In this document: in pieces, positions 46,172 through 57,239 of the stretch
How positions within the stretch are numbered: position 1 is the stretch's first letter
How the letters are laid out: each line of letters opens with the position of its first letter
NCBI RefSeq assembly: GCF_047948215.1
Contig: NC_134460.1
Span: 10,721,501-10,785,500 of the forward strand
Direction of reading: 5' to 3'
DNA: 64,000 bases
From: Lycorma delicatula
Lineage: Eukaryota > Arthropoda > Insecta > Hemiptera > Fulgoridae
Program-made: the position numbers and the translations under genes
The notes under the pieces: generated by a model
What the model was told of the DNA's origin: nothing
The model's input: only the letters and a program-made list of their open reading frames with translations
The model's database searches: none

Positions 46172-47892
46172 AAAAGTAATGGTAATAATACTAAATCAAT
46201 TCTAAACGTGATGATATTTTATAGAAACATAATTCAGATATTACTTTTTGTTCAAAACTTAATGAATGAAACATTTTAACCTCCTCAGGAGAAAAAAAAC
46301 AAATTAGAAAGGAAAAAGAAATATAATTGGAATTTCTTTTATTATACGGATATAATATTATATAAAACGTTTTTTTAGTTGAATAATAACCCTTGTTATT
46401 GTCTTAGACTGATAAAAATGCACTGTGTAGTTTCAAATTTTGCTTTATAAGAATAGGTTTTAGCATTTTCTGTGATATAGTTTTTTTGGTGTGGCAATTA
46501 TGCTTGGTTTTGAGTTCAGTTAGCAAGAACAAATAAATCGAGCGTTAACCCCTTGTACTATTAAAAAAATAATTTTTGTCAGGCAAGATGAATTTAAATA
46601 ATATATATACGTATTTTATCATTTTAACGGGGTTATTTTCATAACACACGTCTGAAAAAAGGGTCTTAAATTTAATTGTTGATGATGCAGTCTAGCAGAA
46701 GGTCTGAAGGACAGTAAATGAAGGGTGTAATACTTACAATCAATTTAGTAAATAAGCTTTTGTTAATTTGAAATGAAAATCCTTCTTGGCGGTCTTTTCT
46801 TAAAGATTTTCTTTGGAAGGATTTATTTGAGTATTATATTTAAAGGGATATAAATTATAATGAATACAGTTTAAAATACTTCAGTTTAAAATACTACAGT
46901 TTTAAGATATTTTTTTATTTCCAATTGAAGAATTTTTTTTTAAATGTTACAATTTATCGTCGTTCATCATTTATCATTTAACTAAAATTTAGTTTGTAAA
47001 ATAAAAATTATTTTTTTTAGATTATTTAACTGAGAATCCTTACTACAGCTATACGTAAGAAAGAATAATAATTTAGGTATATATGAACGAGTAAAATATT
47101 GACTTTTAAAAACAGAAAAATTTGTTATTCAAATAATTTTATATTATAATATCATAATTATAATTTCATATTATTTATTTAAATAGGCTAATTTGAGAAT
47201 GACATTTTAGATTAATATTAGCAGTAATAATTTCTAAAACATTTTTCTACTTTGATAAATTTCTATATTACGCAGCAGTTTATGCGAAAAAAAGTTAGGA
47301 TGTCCAATTTTTACTAATTTAATTAAAGATACAAAACCGAAATATTTTATTAACTAATTACAAATCTTTGTTTTAAGGAAGAATTTAATTTCCAAAATTA
47401 AAAAAAAAAAATAAAAACTGTAGAAAGGAAAAAAGTTTTCTTTGTACTTTTAAATATTGAATGAACATAAATATGAGTAGGTATTTAATTTTTAAATGTT
47501 GCTTAGAAATATTGAAAAAAATGTTTTCATTAATTAGTACAAATGAAGGTCTAGGTATCGTACGTTGTCCGAATGAGGAATATGAACTCTACACTCTTCA
47601 AGTTTAAGTTTATGAGCTTAACACTCATGAAAACCATCTGACTATTAATCTATTGGAAAACTGAAGATGTGAAACGATTGAAAATGTTGCATGTATTGGA
47701 TCTTGAGACTGTTGTGCGGTAAATAGTATCCTTTTTATCATTGTTTTATTGTTGTGTTGACCATTTATCCTTTTTTTTCTCTTGACTTATCTGCGCTTCT
47801 GTTGGTTTATTTGTACTTTGTATGCATTGTTAGTTAGTTACATTTTATTCGTTGTACTTTTAATTATATTATTTTTTGTTAAGAGTTTTTGT
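46172..47892. other. AT-rich sequence, no gene recognised
   Basis: No supported frame or named repeat. Confidence 0.5.
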
Positions 47893-48500
47893 TAAGAGTC
47901 TCAGAAGAATTGAGAGGAGAGTGGAGGAAGTGTTAGGAGAAGACCAATTTGGTTTCAGGAAAAGTATAAGGGACAAGGGAAGCAATTTTAGGCCCCAGAT
48001 TAATAGTAGAAGGAAGATTAAAGAAAAACAAACCGACATACTTGGCGTTTATAGACCTAGAAAAGGCATTCGATAACGTAGACTGGAATAAAATGTTCAG
48101 CATTTAAAAAAAATTAGGGTTCAAATACAGAGATAGAAGAACAATTGCTAAAATTTACAGGAACCAAACTGCAACAGTAACAATTGAAGAACATAAGAAA
48201 GAAGCCGTAATAAGAAAAGGAGTCCGACAAGGATGTTCCCTATCTCCGTTACTTTTTAATCTTTACATGGAACTAGCAGTTAATGATGTTAAAGAACAAT
48301 TTAGATTCGTAGTAACAGTACAAGGTGAAAAGATAAAGATGCTACGATTTGCTGATGATATAGTAATTCTAGCCGGGAGTAAAAAGGATTTAGAAGAAAC
48401 AATGAACGGCATAGATGAAGTCCTACGCAAAAACTATCGCATGAAAATAAACAAGAACAAAACAAAAGTAATGAAATGTAGTAGAAATAACAAAGATGGA
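47893..48500 (+). mobile_element. RTE-like LINE, internal fragment, plus orientation
   Basis: Starts at RRIERRVEEVLGEDQFG and runs through FADD (48267-48554 frame) to the CSRNNKDG point, then stops abruptly at 48500. An extra base near 47969 and a lost base near 48105 shift the frame. It has no 3' end of its own and abuts, 30 bp later, the T run of another copy in opposite orientation. Confidence 0.8.
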
Positions 48501-48529
48501 CTAGAAAGGTCCATCTTGTTGATGAATTT

Positions 48530-49235
48530 TTTTTTTTTGTCTTCAGTCATTTGACTGGTTTGATGCAGCTCTCCAAGATTCCCTATCTAGTGCTAGTCGT
48601 TTCATTTCAGTATACCCTCTACATCCTACATCCCTAACAATTTGTTTTACATATTCTTCATCTATTTGCCGCAATACTTCTTCATTTGTCACTTTATCCA
48701 CCCATCTGATTTTTAACGTTCTCCTATAGCACCAGATATCAAAAGCTTCTAATCTTTTCTTCTCAGATACTCCGATCGTCCAAGTTTCACTTCCATATAA
48801 AGCGACACTCCAAAAATACACTTTCAAAAATCTTTTCCTGACATTTAAATTAATTTTTGATGTAAACCTATTATATTTCTTACTGAAGGCTCGTTTAGCT
48901 TGTGCTATTCGGCATTTTATATCGCTCCTGCTTCGTCCATCTTTAGTAATTCTACTTCCCAAATAAGAAAATTCTTCTACCTCCATAATTTCTTCTTATT
49001 TTTACATTCAGTGATCCATCTTCGTTATTTCTACTACATTTCATTACTTTCGTTTTGTTCTTGTTTATTTTCATGCGGTAGTTCTTGCTTAGGACTTCAT
49101 CCATGCCGTTAATTATTTTTCTAAATCATTTTACTCTTGGCTAGAATTACTATATCATCAGCAAATCGTACCATATTTATGTTTTCACCTTGTACTGTTA
49201 CTCCGTATCTAAATTGTTCTTTAACATCATTAACT
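48530..49235 (-). mobile_element. RTE-like LINE, minus copy with internal deletion
   Basis: The T run at 48529-48539 and the family 3' end are followed by the coding frame 48543-48986 (147 codons) from MEVEEFSYLGS to ASNQSND. About 190 bp are missing between the codons for EEVLRQIDEE and YVKQIV. It continues to 49235 with small deletions and ends at VNDVKEQF. Its overlap with the 47893 fragment (both contain the FADD stretch) and the sequence differences show two separate insertions. Confidence 0.8.
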
Positions 49236-49259
49236 AATTATTTATTAACTTTTATTCAT

Positions 49260-49800
49260 TAACTAATTTTAATTGTTATAACTGAATTATTATTTATCGT
49301 AAAACTTCTTTTACAATTACAGGTTAATAATTATTAATAAATCAATATATTTCAATTAAAAAAAATGGAGATGAAGTTTGATTCGAACCGATGTGTCTTC
49401 TCCTTCTAAGATCCAAATATCTCATTAATTAAAATTTTATTTAGCTATAACCCTGGAACCAATGAAAATAAGGACCACTTTATGATACATTGTTGAAAAG
49501 CTCTCAATGAGGGCTTATTACTACAGTTAAGAAAAAGTCCTAAAAGACTTTTTTGAACACTTTTAGTTCAGTCGATTGCAATCAAAAGGAGAGGTGCACA
49601 ATTAGATGTTACAACAGTCCTAAAACCAAAATTTCGACAATCTATTGCTAATCGTTTTTGAATTGTGCGAGATATATAAACGTACAGACGTCACATCAGT
49701 AGTCAAAATGGATTCAGGGATGGTCAAAATGGATATTAACGTTGAAATCTGAAAACCGAAATTTTTACTTCCTTTAATTCGTACAAGGAAGTAAAATTTG
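49260..49800 (-). repeat. Repeat family D, copy 2
   Basis: Co-linear with 32330-32855: GGAGATGAAGT with GATTCGAACCGATG, TTGAAAAGCTCTCAATGAGG, GTCAAAATGGATTCAGGGAT and the ACTTCCTT/AAGGAAGT stem at 49767-49774 and 49785-49792. Confidence 0.55.
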
Positions 49801-50377
49801 TGTTGAAAAATGTATTCTTTTATGCTACTGTGATTAACAAACATATTTATTGTAATTTATGATATTTATAAATGCGATTTAAAAAGTGTTAAACATTCTG
49901 ACTTCGAACATGTAATATACATACATATATATAATATCTATACGTATAATAAAATGATATTAGTTCCCTGTGCGCGCATCAATGAAGAACTACTGGTCAG
50001 ATTTTAAAATAACTTTATAGATTTGTATCTTAGAGGGTTGGTCATTATCTCCGATTAGCAGTACCATGATATTCCTAATGAGGGTTAAGATTAATAAAAG
50101 ATATTCATTAAAGAAAAAAAAATCGTTTTATTTCATTGTATTTCTGTTAAAAAAATTTCTGAGTTCAGATTTATATACTTTTAAATATTTTATTATTGCA
50201 ATTAGCTTAGATTAGCACATTTAGCGAAATTTTATGGGTTTTGATTGTTTATTTTGACTGTCGATCGATACTGGACTGTCAAAAGTTCAAAAAATATGCC
50301 TTCAAAAAACAGAAGTAACCTTTCATATTCGAAATCTTCTAAAAAATGAGAGTATCTCAATCCTTTGAGAGCGCTAA
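49801..50377. other. AT-rich sequence, no gene recognised
   Basis: No supported coding. The ORF-sized stretch at 49620-49844 is repeat D sequence. Confidence 0.5.
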
Positions 50378-50413
50378 GCTCAAACTCGAGCTGCAATAAA
50401 TTTGCAGTTGCAG

Positions 50414-50592
50414 TTAAATTCCTCGCGAGTTCATACTGATATCATTGTAGAGCTACCGTGGTCACATAAGGATGGAAATGGTTTTAGCTATAATGTACAG
50501 ATTAAGTACGCTGATCATGGACGTATTAGCACCATGACAGAAGTGCGTTCGTATTACAGGAAGGGCGAAGAAAAGCGAGTCCTGACCGACTG
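50414..50592 (+). CDS. Candidate host exon, product unknown
   Basis: The frame is open from 50378 to 50656. Possible splice acceptors TTGCAG end at 50407 and 50413, and a possible donor follows 50592 (TG|GTATAT). Between them the translation includes SSRVHTDIIVELPWSHKDG, then YNVQIKYADHGRIS and EVRSYYRKGEEKRVLTDW. Composition is more coding-like and less AT-rich than the flanks, and beyond the donor the frame turns into hydrophobic AT-rich sequence, as an intron would. I do not recognise the protein. No neighbouring exon was found. It could equally be a fragment of an unrecognised transposon. Confidence 0.35.
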
Positions 50593-50769
50593 GTATATAT
50601 ATTTTATAATCTTTTTATCATGTGGTGTTATTCGTTCAATTGAAATATATCTATAAATGCATATCTGATCGTAATAATAAATTAAGACTATAATTTTACT
50701 TTAGTTATAACAAAAAAAAAAAAAAAAAAATTAACTGTTCTCAATTAATTTTTTTTTAATCATCAAACT

Positions 50770-50914
50770 TTTTTCGGAACCCCCGTTAGGTATTGCTTCA
50801 AAGGATGAGATGAGTGATTTGTAGCGTATGTGAAAATGCTATGTCTGACCGAGATCGAACCCGGGACTTCCGGATGAAAAACCGAGACGATACCATTCGC
50901 GCTACGGAGGCCGG
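50770..50914 (-). mobile_element. SINE family A, minus orientation
   Basis: In reverse: CCCCGTTAGGTATTGCTTC (tail region), then CTATGTCTGACCGAGATCG, CGAACCCGGGACTTCC (B-box region) and CTACGGAGGCCGG (head). Confidence 0.7.
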
Positions 50915-51410
50915 GAATCGTCGAACCTTACTCATAACTAAGTGTATAGGTTTCAATAATTATTTCTTTACTCTGCAGAAGAAATAAAATGTTCCTTAAT
51001 AACTTCCTTCCTGATAACGTAGGTGGTAAATATATTTTTAATAAAAACTTACATGGTTTCTGATGGAACATTTAAATATACCAGTATTTTTATTTGTTTG
51101 ACATTGTCACTACTTAGTAATGATAATTATAGCAAAGATTATTAATCATTAATCGTTAATTATTAACCATTATTATTATATATCATTATAATACAGTCTG
51201 ATTTAATTGTATTATTTACAGTATTTTCAACAAAAAATAAAACAAAAAAATATTTAGAAAAAATTTGAGGTTAAAAAAATATCATTCAAACAGTTTTAAC
51301 TAACGTTCTATAGAAGTTTCTTATTGTAATTTTTCTCTGTTAATTTTCTTACTTTTTTGAGGACGTAGGTTTCTTGCGTTGGGAATTTCTTGCACGGCTT
51401 TTTTCATACC
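50915..51410. other. AT-rich sequence, no gene recognised
   Basis: No supported frame. Confidence 0.5.
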
Positions 51411-51696
51411 CATTTTAGTGGTGAACGCGTCTTCCCAATTCAGCTGATTTTGGAAGTCGATAGTTCCAGCGTTCAAGTCCTGGTAAAGCCGGTTACTTTT
51501 ATACGGATTTGAATACTAGATCGTGGATACCGGTGTTCTTTGGTGGTTGGGTTTCAATTAACCACACATCTCAGGAATGGTCGACCTGAGACTGACAAGA
51601 CTGCACTTTACTCACCCTCATACATATTATCCTTATTCATTCTCTGAACTAATACCTGAACGGTAATTCTCGGAAACTAAACAGGAAGAAGAAAGA
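51411..51696 (+). mobile_element. SINE family B
   Basis: TTTAGTGGTGAACGCGTC, CAGCTGATTTTGGAAGTCG and GCGTTCAAGTCC (B-box region) are followed by GATCGTGGATACCGGTG, GGTCGACCTGAGACTG and the tail GGAAACTAAACAGGAAGAAG. Confidence 0.75.
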
Positions 51697-52498
51697 AAAT
51701 TCTCTTTTTTCATAAGACTTTCTTCTTTTTTTGCTTCGAAGACCTACTTCTAAATTTTAAATAGAAATAATGTTAAAAAACTAAAATAAAGTAAATTTAA
51801 AATACCCAACAAAAAATAAAACGTAATATATTATTTAATTATTTAGTATTTCACTTTTAAGTGTCACTAAGTTAATAATATTTTCTTTTTAATTTAACAT
51901 TAACTAGAAAAAATTAATAATGAATTATCAATTTAATAAAACGATTTCGATTTTAATAAAACGATTTAACAATTTTTTGTAAAACGATTTCTATTGTATT
52001 TTTTAAATATTAAACGTGATCAAAAATTAAATTATAAATAGATACTGGTTTAAAAGGTTTAAATCTCACGTTTTCTTAAAACAAAATATTTAGTTAATAT
52101 TTAGTTTTATTTATATATATATCATACACGTGATAAGTTGTCAAGAATTTTTAGTATTTCATTTAACAGAAAAGTAATTTTACAAAAAAATATATTGAAG
52201 CTAATTATTTTTTTTTATATTCAGGTTACTGTAGAAGGTAACTGTTATTTAACATTTTAAAAATTAGTTCGAATTTATCTGTTTTTATTAATTTTTTTTG
52301 TGTAGCGGCTTAAATTTTTTCTTTAGAGTAGTAATTATTAAATTACAAAATCTTTTTACTTAAATTTTTTAATATTATAATAACTTTAGCGATAAGAAAA
52401 ATAATATGAAATGTAATTTAATTTGATTCTAATCTTTATTAGCATGAATTGATTAAAAAGTATTAAAAATAATAACATAAATTTTATTTTACATAAAA

Positions 52499-52538
<40 letters not shown>

Positions 52539-54173
52539 TAAAAAAAAAAATATATATATATACATTTATACAAATCATCGTATTGTTAAACTTATATGTT
52601 GATTTAAAAAAAATTAATTAAGATTTAGGTATTTACTCACATATTAGTAATGATACAAATGAACTCATTTTAATTTAACTGTATTTTTATTTGACCACTT
52701 CCACCACACACACAAACAGCGATTTTTTTTTTTAAATTAAATTATAAATTTTATTTAATTAATCGAAGAATATCATTCCGTTTACTGTATTTTCTCATTC
52801 TCGTAATATAAAATTTTTGATTAATTAAGTTTATTCCCGTAATGATATAAACATTGTCTAGTGTCCACACCGGTACGATTCTGGTCGAATACTGATATCA
52901 CCTGACTGGCTGGTGGTAAGTAACAGACGTGCGTACTCACGTGTCACGAACAAGAGTCGTCTACGTAATAACTGTTTACGTACAGTATGACCTAGGTTCA
53001 CTGTTAAACAGAGAGTGTACTATGGTCGATCGTTTATTACTGCGGTAAAAACTTGCCACTTTAACTTACTTAATACAATAACTTATGACAAAACCATTTA
53101 ATGTTATTAGTTTTAGTAGGATAGAGAGCGTTGCTAGCAATTCATTCGTTTAAAATGAACAACCGTTCCGTTGCAGCTGTTTTTATTACAGTATAACTAA
53201 CGGACCTGTTTGGTTTGTAAGCTATACGTTTTGTAATCTCGTTCATTTACATAAAATTTGTATTTTTTTTTACAAAAATTAATCTTTTACCTTTTATTAA
53301 TTTTATTTTTGTAAGACGGGGTTTTTTAAGATATTGACGTTTTATGACCCCCATTAAAAAAAAACAGCATTAAAAACGTACGTGGAAACGTATGATATAT
53401 TGGTATCTTTTGCTTTATGTATTCAAACTGGATAGACCGATTTGGGTGAAATTTGATCCGATGATTTATCTATACACGGGTCATTGGATCTCATCTCATG
53501 GGTACCGTATCTCAAAATTCTACTCGTAGGGAAGATACAATTTTTCACGTAATTTAATAACCCTTAGATAACTAAGATTTTTTTTTTATGATGTCTTGTT
53601 TTATTCAAACTTTCACAGAGGAGTGTAGCCAAAAAGATTTTTTGTTATTTCTGTAATTAAAGTCACATTCTCTAAATACTTTATGTTAACTGTTATTATA
53701 ACATCCAACCATGAAGTTTTCATTTCTGATGATTATATATATATATTTAATCATAAATGTAAATTTATATACTATTATATAAAGAGGAACAGGGTTTTTA
53801 TTTATTCGGAACAAACAAAAACCTATTCAATCAATCGCAACCAAATTGCCATAACTGAGAAGGTTTTTTGATATATTTCATCTCGAAAAATTTCTAAAAT
53901 ATATATATATGTAGTAGTGGAGATTTGCCGGTTGAAGTACAAACTTTAATGAATTGAATTATTGTACTGCGAACTGTATGAGTTTCTATGACTGTGTAAG
54001 CTGGATTTTAATTAAATGATTCGAATCAATCGAATGAGCAATATTACAAAAATAATAGAATTAAATTTACGATAAATAAAATAATATTATATAAAATTAA
54101 AAAAAAAATCCTGTTTAACAATAATGGGCTTCCCGTGGGGACTGCGTGTGAGGTTAGAGTGATGAAGTATGCT
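51697..54173. other. AT-rich sequence, no gene recognised
   Basis: Contains an AT array at 52503-52535 and a short one at 52551-52562. Positions 53400-53530 resemble the repeat near 3345-3480. The frame 53683-53871 has no recognisable features. Confidence 0.45.
52503..52535. repeat. (AT)n microsatellite
   Basis: About 16 AT units. Confidence 0.85.
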
Positions 54174-54184
54174 AGCACCTCGTG

Positions 54185-54478
54185 GGAAACCTACCGGATT
54201 CGTCTAGTGTTACGCACAAATCAGCTGATTTGGAAGTCAAGAGTTCCAGAGTTCAAGACCTAGTAACTTCAGTTATTTTTGTACGGATTTGAATACTAAA
54301 TCGTGGATACCGGTGTTCTTTGGTGGTTGGGTTTCAATTAACCACATATCTCAGGAATGGTCGACCTGAGACTGTACAAGACTACACTTCATTTACACTC
54401 ATACATATCATCCTTATTCGTCCTCCAAAGTAATACCTGAACGGTAATTCCCAGAGGCTAAACAGCAAAAAGAAAAGA
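54185..54478 (+). mobile_element. SINE family B with 11-bp target duplication
   Basis: It starts near CTACCGGATTCGTCTAG and ends AAACAGCAAAAAGAAAAGA. AGCACCTCGTG is repeated exactly at 54174-54184 and 54479-54489, showing retroposition. Confidence 0.8.
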
Positions 54479-54713
54479 AGCACCTCGTGAGAGGCTAGAC
54501 CGATCATTACCATTAACTTGTAACAAACGGGGTGCCCTAACCTACCGGGTTGGTCTAGTGGTGAACACGTCTTCTCAAATCAGCTGATTTTGGAGTCGAG
54601 AGTTATAGCGTTCAATTTCTAGTAAAGTCAGATACTTTTATACGGATTTGAATACTAGATCGTGGATACCGGTGTTCTTTGGTGGTTAGGTTTCAATTAA
54701 GCACACATCTCAG

Positions 54714-54726
54714 GAATGGTCGACCT
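54714..54726. repeat. Target-site duplication of the R1-like insertion, left
   Basis: GAATGGTCGACCT at 54714-54726 recurs at 55884-55896. Confidence 0.85.
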
Positions 54727-55883
54727 TTTTTTTCTTTTTTTTTTTCTCGGCTCCCCTGGGCCGGACCGACTTGTTGGTATTACGCCGCCCAGGGGAGTGT
54801 CTTTAAACTCAAATAGGCCTCCCCACCTACCGGCTATATACCGGCAAGGCAGGTCGGCCTACCGATTAGCTCTTTTTGAGAGTTCTTTATCAATATTGCC
54901 CCCTTGGGGACCCAAAAGGGCAATACTAATACACCACATTATTACACCACGCCAGACCCAGTTCGCCGCGACGCGGTACCGGGTCCATTCAGTGTGCTGT
55001 TGCCTGACTGTTACCCGTGGAGTCCTTGGTGGCTCATCAGTGCCAACACACCGCAGCATGCTGGACCTCACCAGCAAGGCTGTCCACCCAGTCCTATTCT
55101 AGCCAACACCTTGTCTTCTCTCGTCGGAGTATTTCTGTAGAACAACTTGTCTAACAAAACTAGCAAAATTATTCCAGTTTGACTCGCTTCTTAGCATGTA
55201 GTCTATTGTTGTCACTGGAGTTATACCTGTGAGTGCCTTACTATGTCTAAGTGTGTCCCACCTATTGCACTCAAAAAAGGTGTGCTCAGCATCATCTATC
55301 TCGTTGCAGTAGTTGCAAATTGGCTCTTCTCTCTTGCCTATTTTGTGCAGGTAGTTATTGAAGGAACCATGTCCTGTAAAAAACTGCGATAGGTGATGAT
55401 CAACCTCACCAAATCTTCTCGACAACCACGGCTTGATGTTGGGGATGAGGGTTCTCGTCCATCGACCCACAGCTTCCTGCGACCATCTTTCCTGCCAGAT
55501 ATTATAAACGGCATCCCTGACCTCTTGTTCTGGCTTGCCTTGTGCTCTCTCCACCCTCTTTTTTGCGATTAGGTCAATAGGAGGTGTACCCGATAACACG
55601 CACAGGGCGGCATAGGACACTGTCCTGTATGCGGACACAACACCTAGGAGCACACACCTGTGCGTCCTCGCCAGTCTCTCTTTATTGCGATAGATCTCTT
55701 GATGGCGATAGAGCGCCACCAGGCCGGAACGGCATACATAAGCGAAGACACGACGGTGGTCGCCAGTAAACGGCGGTTTGAGGCCCGAGGGGCATTCTGC
55801 GATGACATAATGATGTTTAGGCTTTTTATCATCCTTTCTGCCTTGTTGCATACGTTGACTATGTGCTCGGTGTATCTACCGTT
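54727..55883 (-). mobile_element. R1-like LINE, 5'-truncated minus insertion
   Basis: The poly(A) is the T run from 54726. The 3' untranslated region, read on the minus strand, is homologous to that at 22261-22450 (GAGCTAA...CCGGT, TGCCGG, GTGGGGAGGC and GACACTCC motifs in the same order) and has an 11-bp perfect stem, 54751-54761 with 54787-54797. The frame 55099-55851 is the C-terminal coding part. A 13-bp duplication brackets the insertion, which lies in a SINE. Confidence 0.88.
55099..55851 (-). CDS. R1-like ORF2 C-terminal part (open, truncated)
   Basis: The frame has 250 codons, open through the 5' truncation near 55851-55883, so the listed first residue is not the true start. Features: an RTVSYAALCVLSGTPP region, WTRTLIPNIKPW at 131-142, LSQFFTGHGSFNNYL at 154-168 and the zinc motif C179-X2-C182-X7-H190-X4-C195 with ECNRW. 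The reverse transcriptase core is missing. No internal stop, so the copy is young. Similar to 21697-22260. Confidence 0.8.
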   Translation of the reverse strand: MQQGRKDDKKPKHHYVIAECPSGLKPPFTGDHRRVFAYVCRSGLVALYRHQEIYRNKERLARTHRCVLLGVVSAYRTVSYAALCVLSGTPPIDLIAKKRVERAQGKPEQEVRDAVYNIWQERWSQEAVGRWTRTLIPNIKPWLSRRFGEVDHHLSQFFTGHGSFNNYLHKIGKREEPICNYCNEIDDAEHTFFECNRWDTLRHSKALTGITPVTTIDYMLRSESNWNNFASFVRQVVLQKYSDERRQGVG

Positions 55884-56010
55884 GAATGGTCGACCTGAGA
55901 CTGTACAAGACTACACTTCATTTACATTCATACATATCATCCTCATTCGTCCTCCAAAGTAATACCTGATCGGTAATTCCTGGAGGCTAAACAGGAAAAA
56001 GAAAAAACGG

Positions 56011-56867
56011 GATGTTTTTTCGGCGCTGGTTTGGGAGGTGCAATGGAGTGCTCTTATAATCTCTCTGCAAAAACCTTCCGATTTTCAATAACAGATCACG
56101 GTTATTCGGAGATGTATATATATATATATATAAAGTTTGTCTGCTTGTTATCGCATCTTTTGTAATTTATTTTCTTTTTCAGGTTTCTGTAAAGCCTGAA
56201 TACTACAATAATTATATATCGGTATTATTCTCACAACCAAGAGGATAACTTATACTGCGGGGTGAGGTCCTCTAGGTAGGTTGGAATGGCGACCGAAGAA
56301 AGCTCTGCGGGTAAATTGGGAATGGCGAGCGAAGCGAGCTCTGCGGCAATGGGGTAGACCCCTTGGTCCCGAGAGGCTCCGAGGAGCCCCCAAATTGGCT
56401 CCGGGATTCGCCTGGGCTGACCTTAGCTCCGAGGGTCCAGGTTCCAGCTTGACGGGCCGGCTAATACGTGTATATATAATATTATAATACAATACTGACG
56501 ATAAACCGTCAATTATCGTATTAATCCAGTTTATGAAACCGAATTCTATGAGATTTTATTCAATGACTTCTGAATTTGGACGATTTTATTTTAGTTAAAA
56601 TTTGGACGTGTCAAGGGAATAGGGAATAGCGTTCACCAAAAGATTGGTCCCACATCTCAAATTTTTTTTCATAATTCTTACTTGGATTGTTACATAATTT
56701 AAATGTTCCACTTAATTTTCTTCTAATTCCCGAGGTTTAAGCCCTTGTAATCGGAGCATAAATCTTTGCCAGCTTCTTTTTAAAAATAGTTATTTATCCT
56801 TAAATTTGTCAGAGTATTCGACATAATAAATCCCTTTATTGTTTAAATATTAAATTCTTCTCGAGTC

Positions 56868-56900
<33 letters not shown>

Positions 56901-57186
56901 TTACACTAGTAATAAATTTATAAATTTCTTTATGTATTATTTCTGAGAAATACATTTTGTAGTATGTGAAAAATGAAAATGCTAAATCTAAATATGAAAT
57001 CCTTTTATCAGAATATAGATTTTTTAGGTTATGTTTTTGGTTATCATGCAATAACGGCAGGAGCGACTTCAATAAAACGTGTATATTTGGACCAAATTAC
57101 CCATAAAAAATTGTTGGTCGGGAAGGTTTTTATGAATTTTTAGTATCCTTAAAATTACTTAATAGTAAATAACAATTTACGCGTTA

Positions 57187-57189
<3 letters not shown>
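56011..57189. other. No gene; AT arrays and a GC-rich tandem block
   Basis: AT arrays lie at about 56108-56132 and 56879-56900. Positions 56270-56470 form a GC-rich block with the near-repeat GAATGGCGACCGAAGAAAGC (56284) and GAATGGCGAGCGAAGCGAGC (56321). GCGAGCGAAGCGAGC also occurs near 6260, so it may be a transposon remnant. Confidence 0.45.

Positions 57190-57238
<49 letters not shown>
57190..57238. repeat. (AT)n microsatellite at the Helitron end
   Basis: About 24 TA units directly abutting the CTAG end of the Helitron fragment. Confidence 0.9.

Positions 57239-57239
<1 letters not shown>

Larger units (their letters stand above)
54535..56010 (+). mobile_element. SINE family B, interrupted by an R1-like insertion
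   Basis: The head (CTACCGGGTTGGTCTAGTGG, 54541) runs to GGAATGGTCGACC at 54725. The body resumes at 55884 and ends AAACAGGAAAAAGAAAAAA near 56007. The A box TGGTCTAGTGG is intact. AAACGGGGTG (54525-54534) and AAACGGGATG (56005-56014) form a likely target duplication with one difference. Confidence 0.75.

Noticed and set aside
47893..49235. Twin-primed inversion of one LINE insertion
   Set aside because: The two parts overlap over more than 200 bp of the same coding segment and differ in sequence, so they are two insertions.
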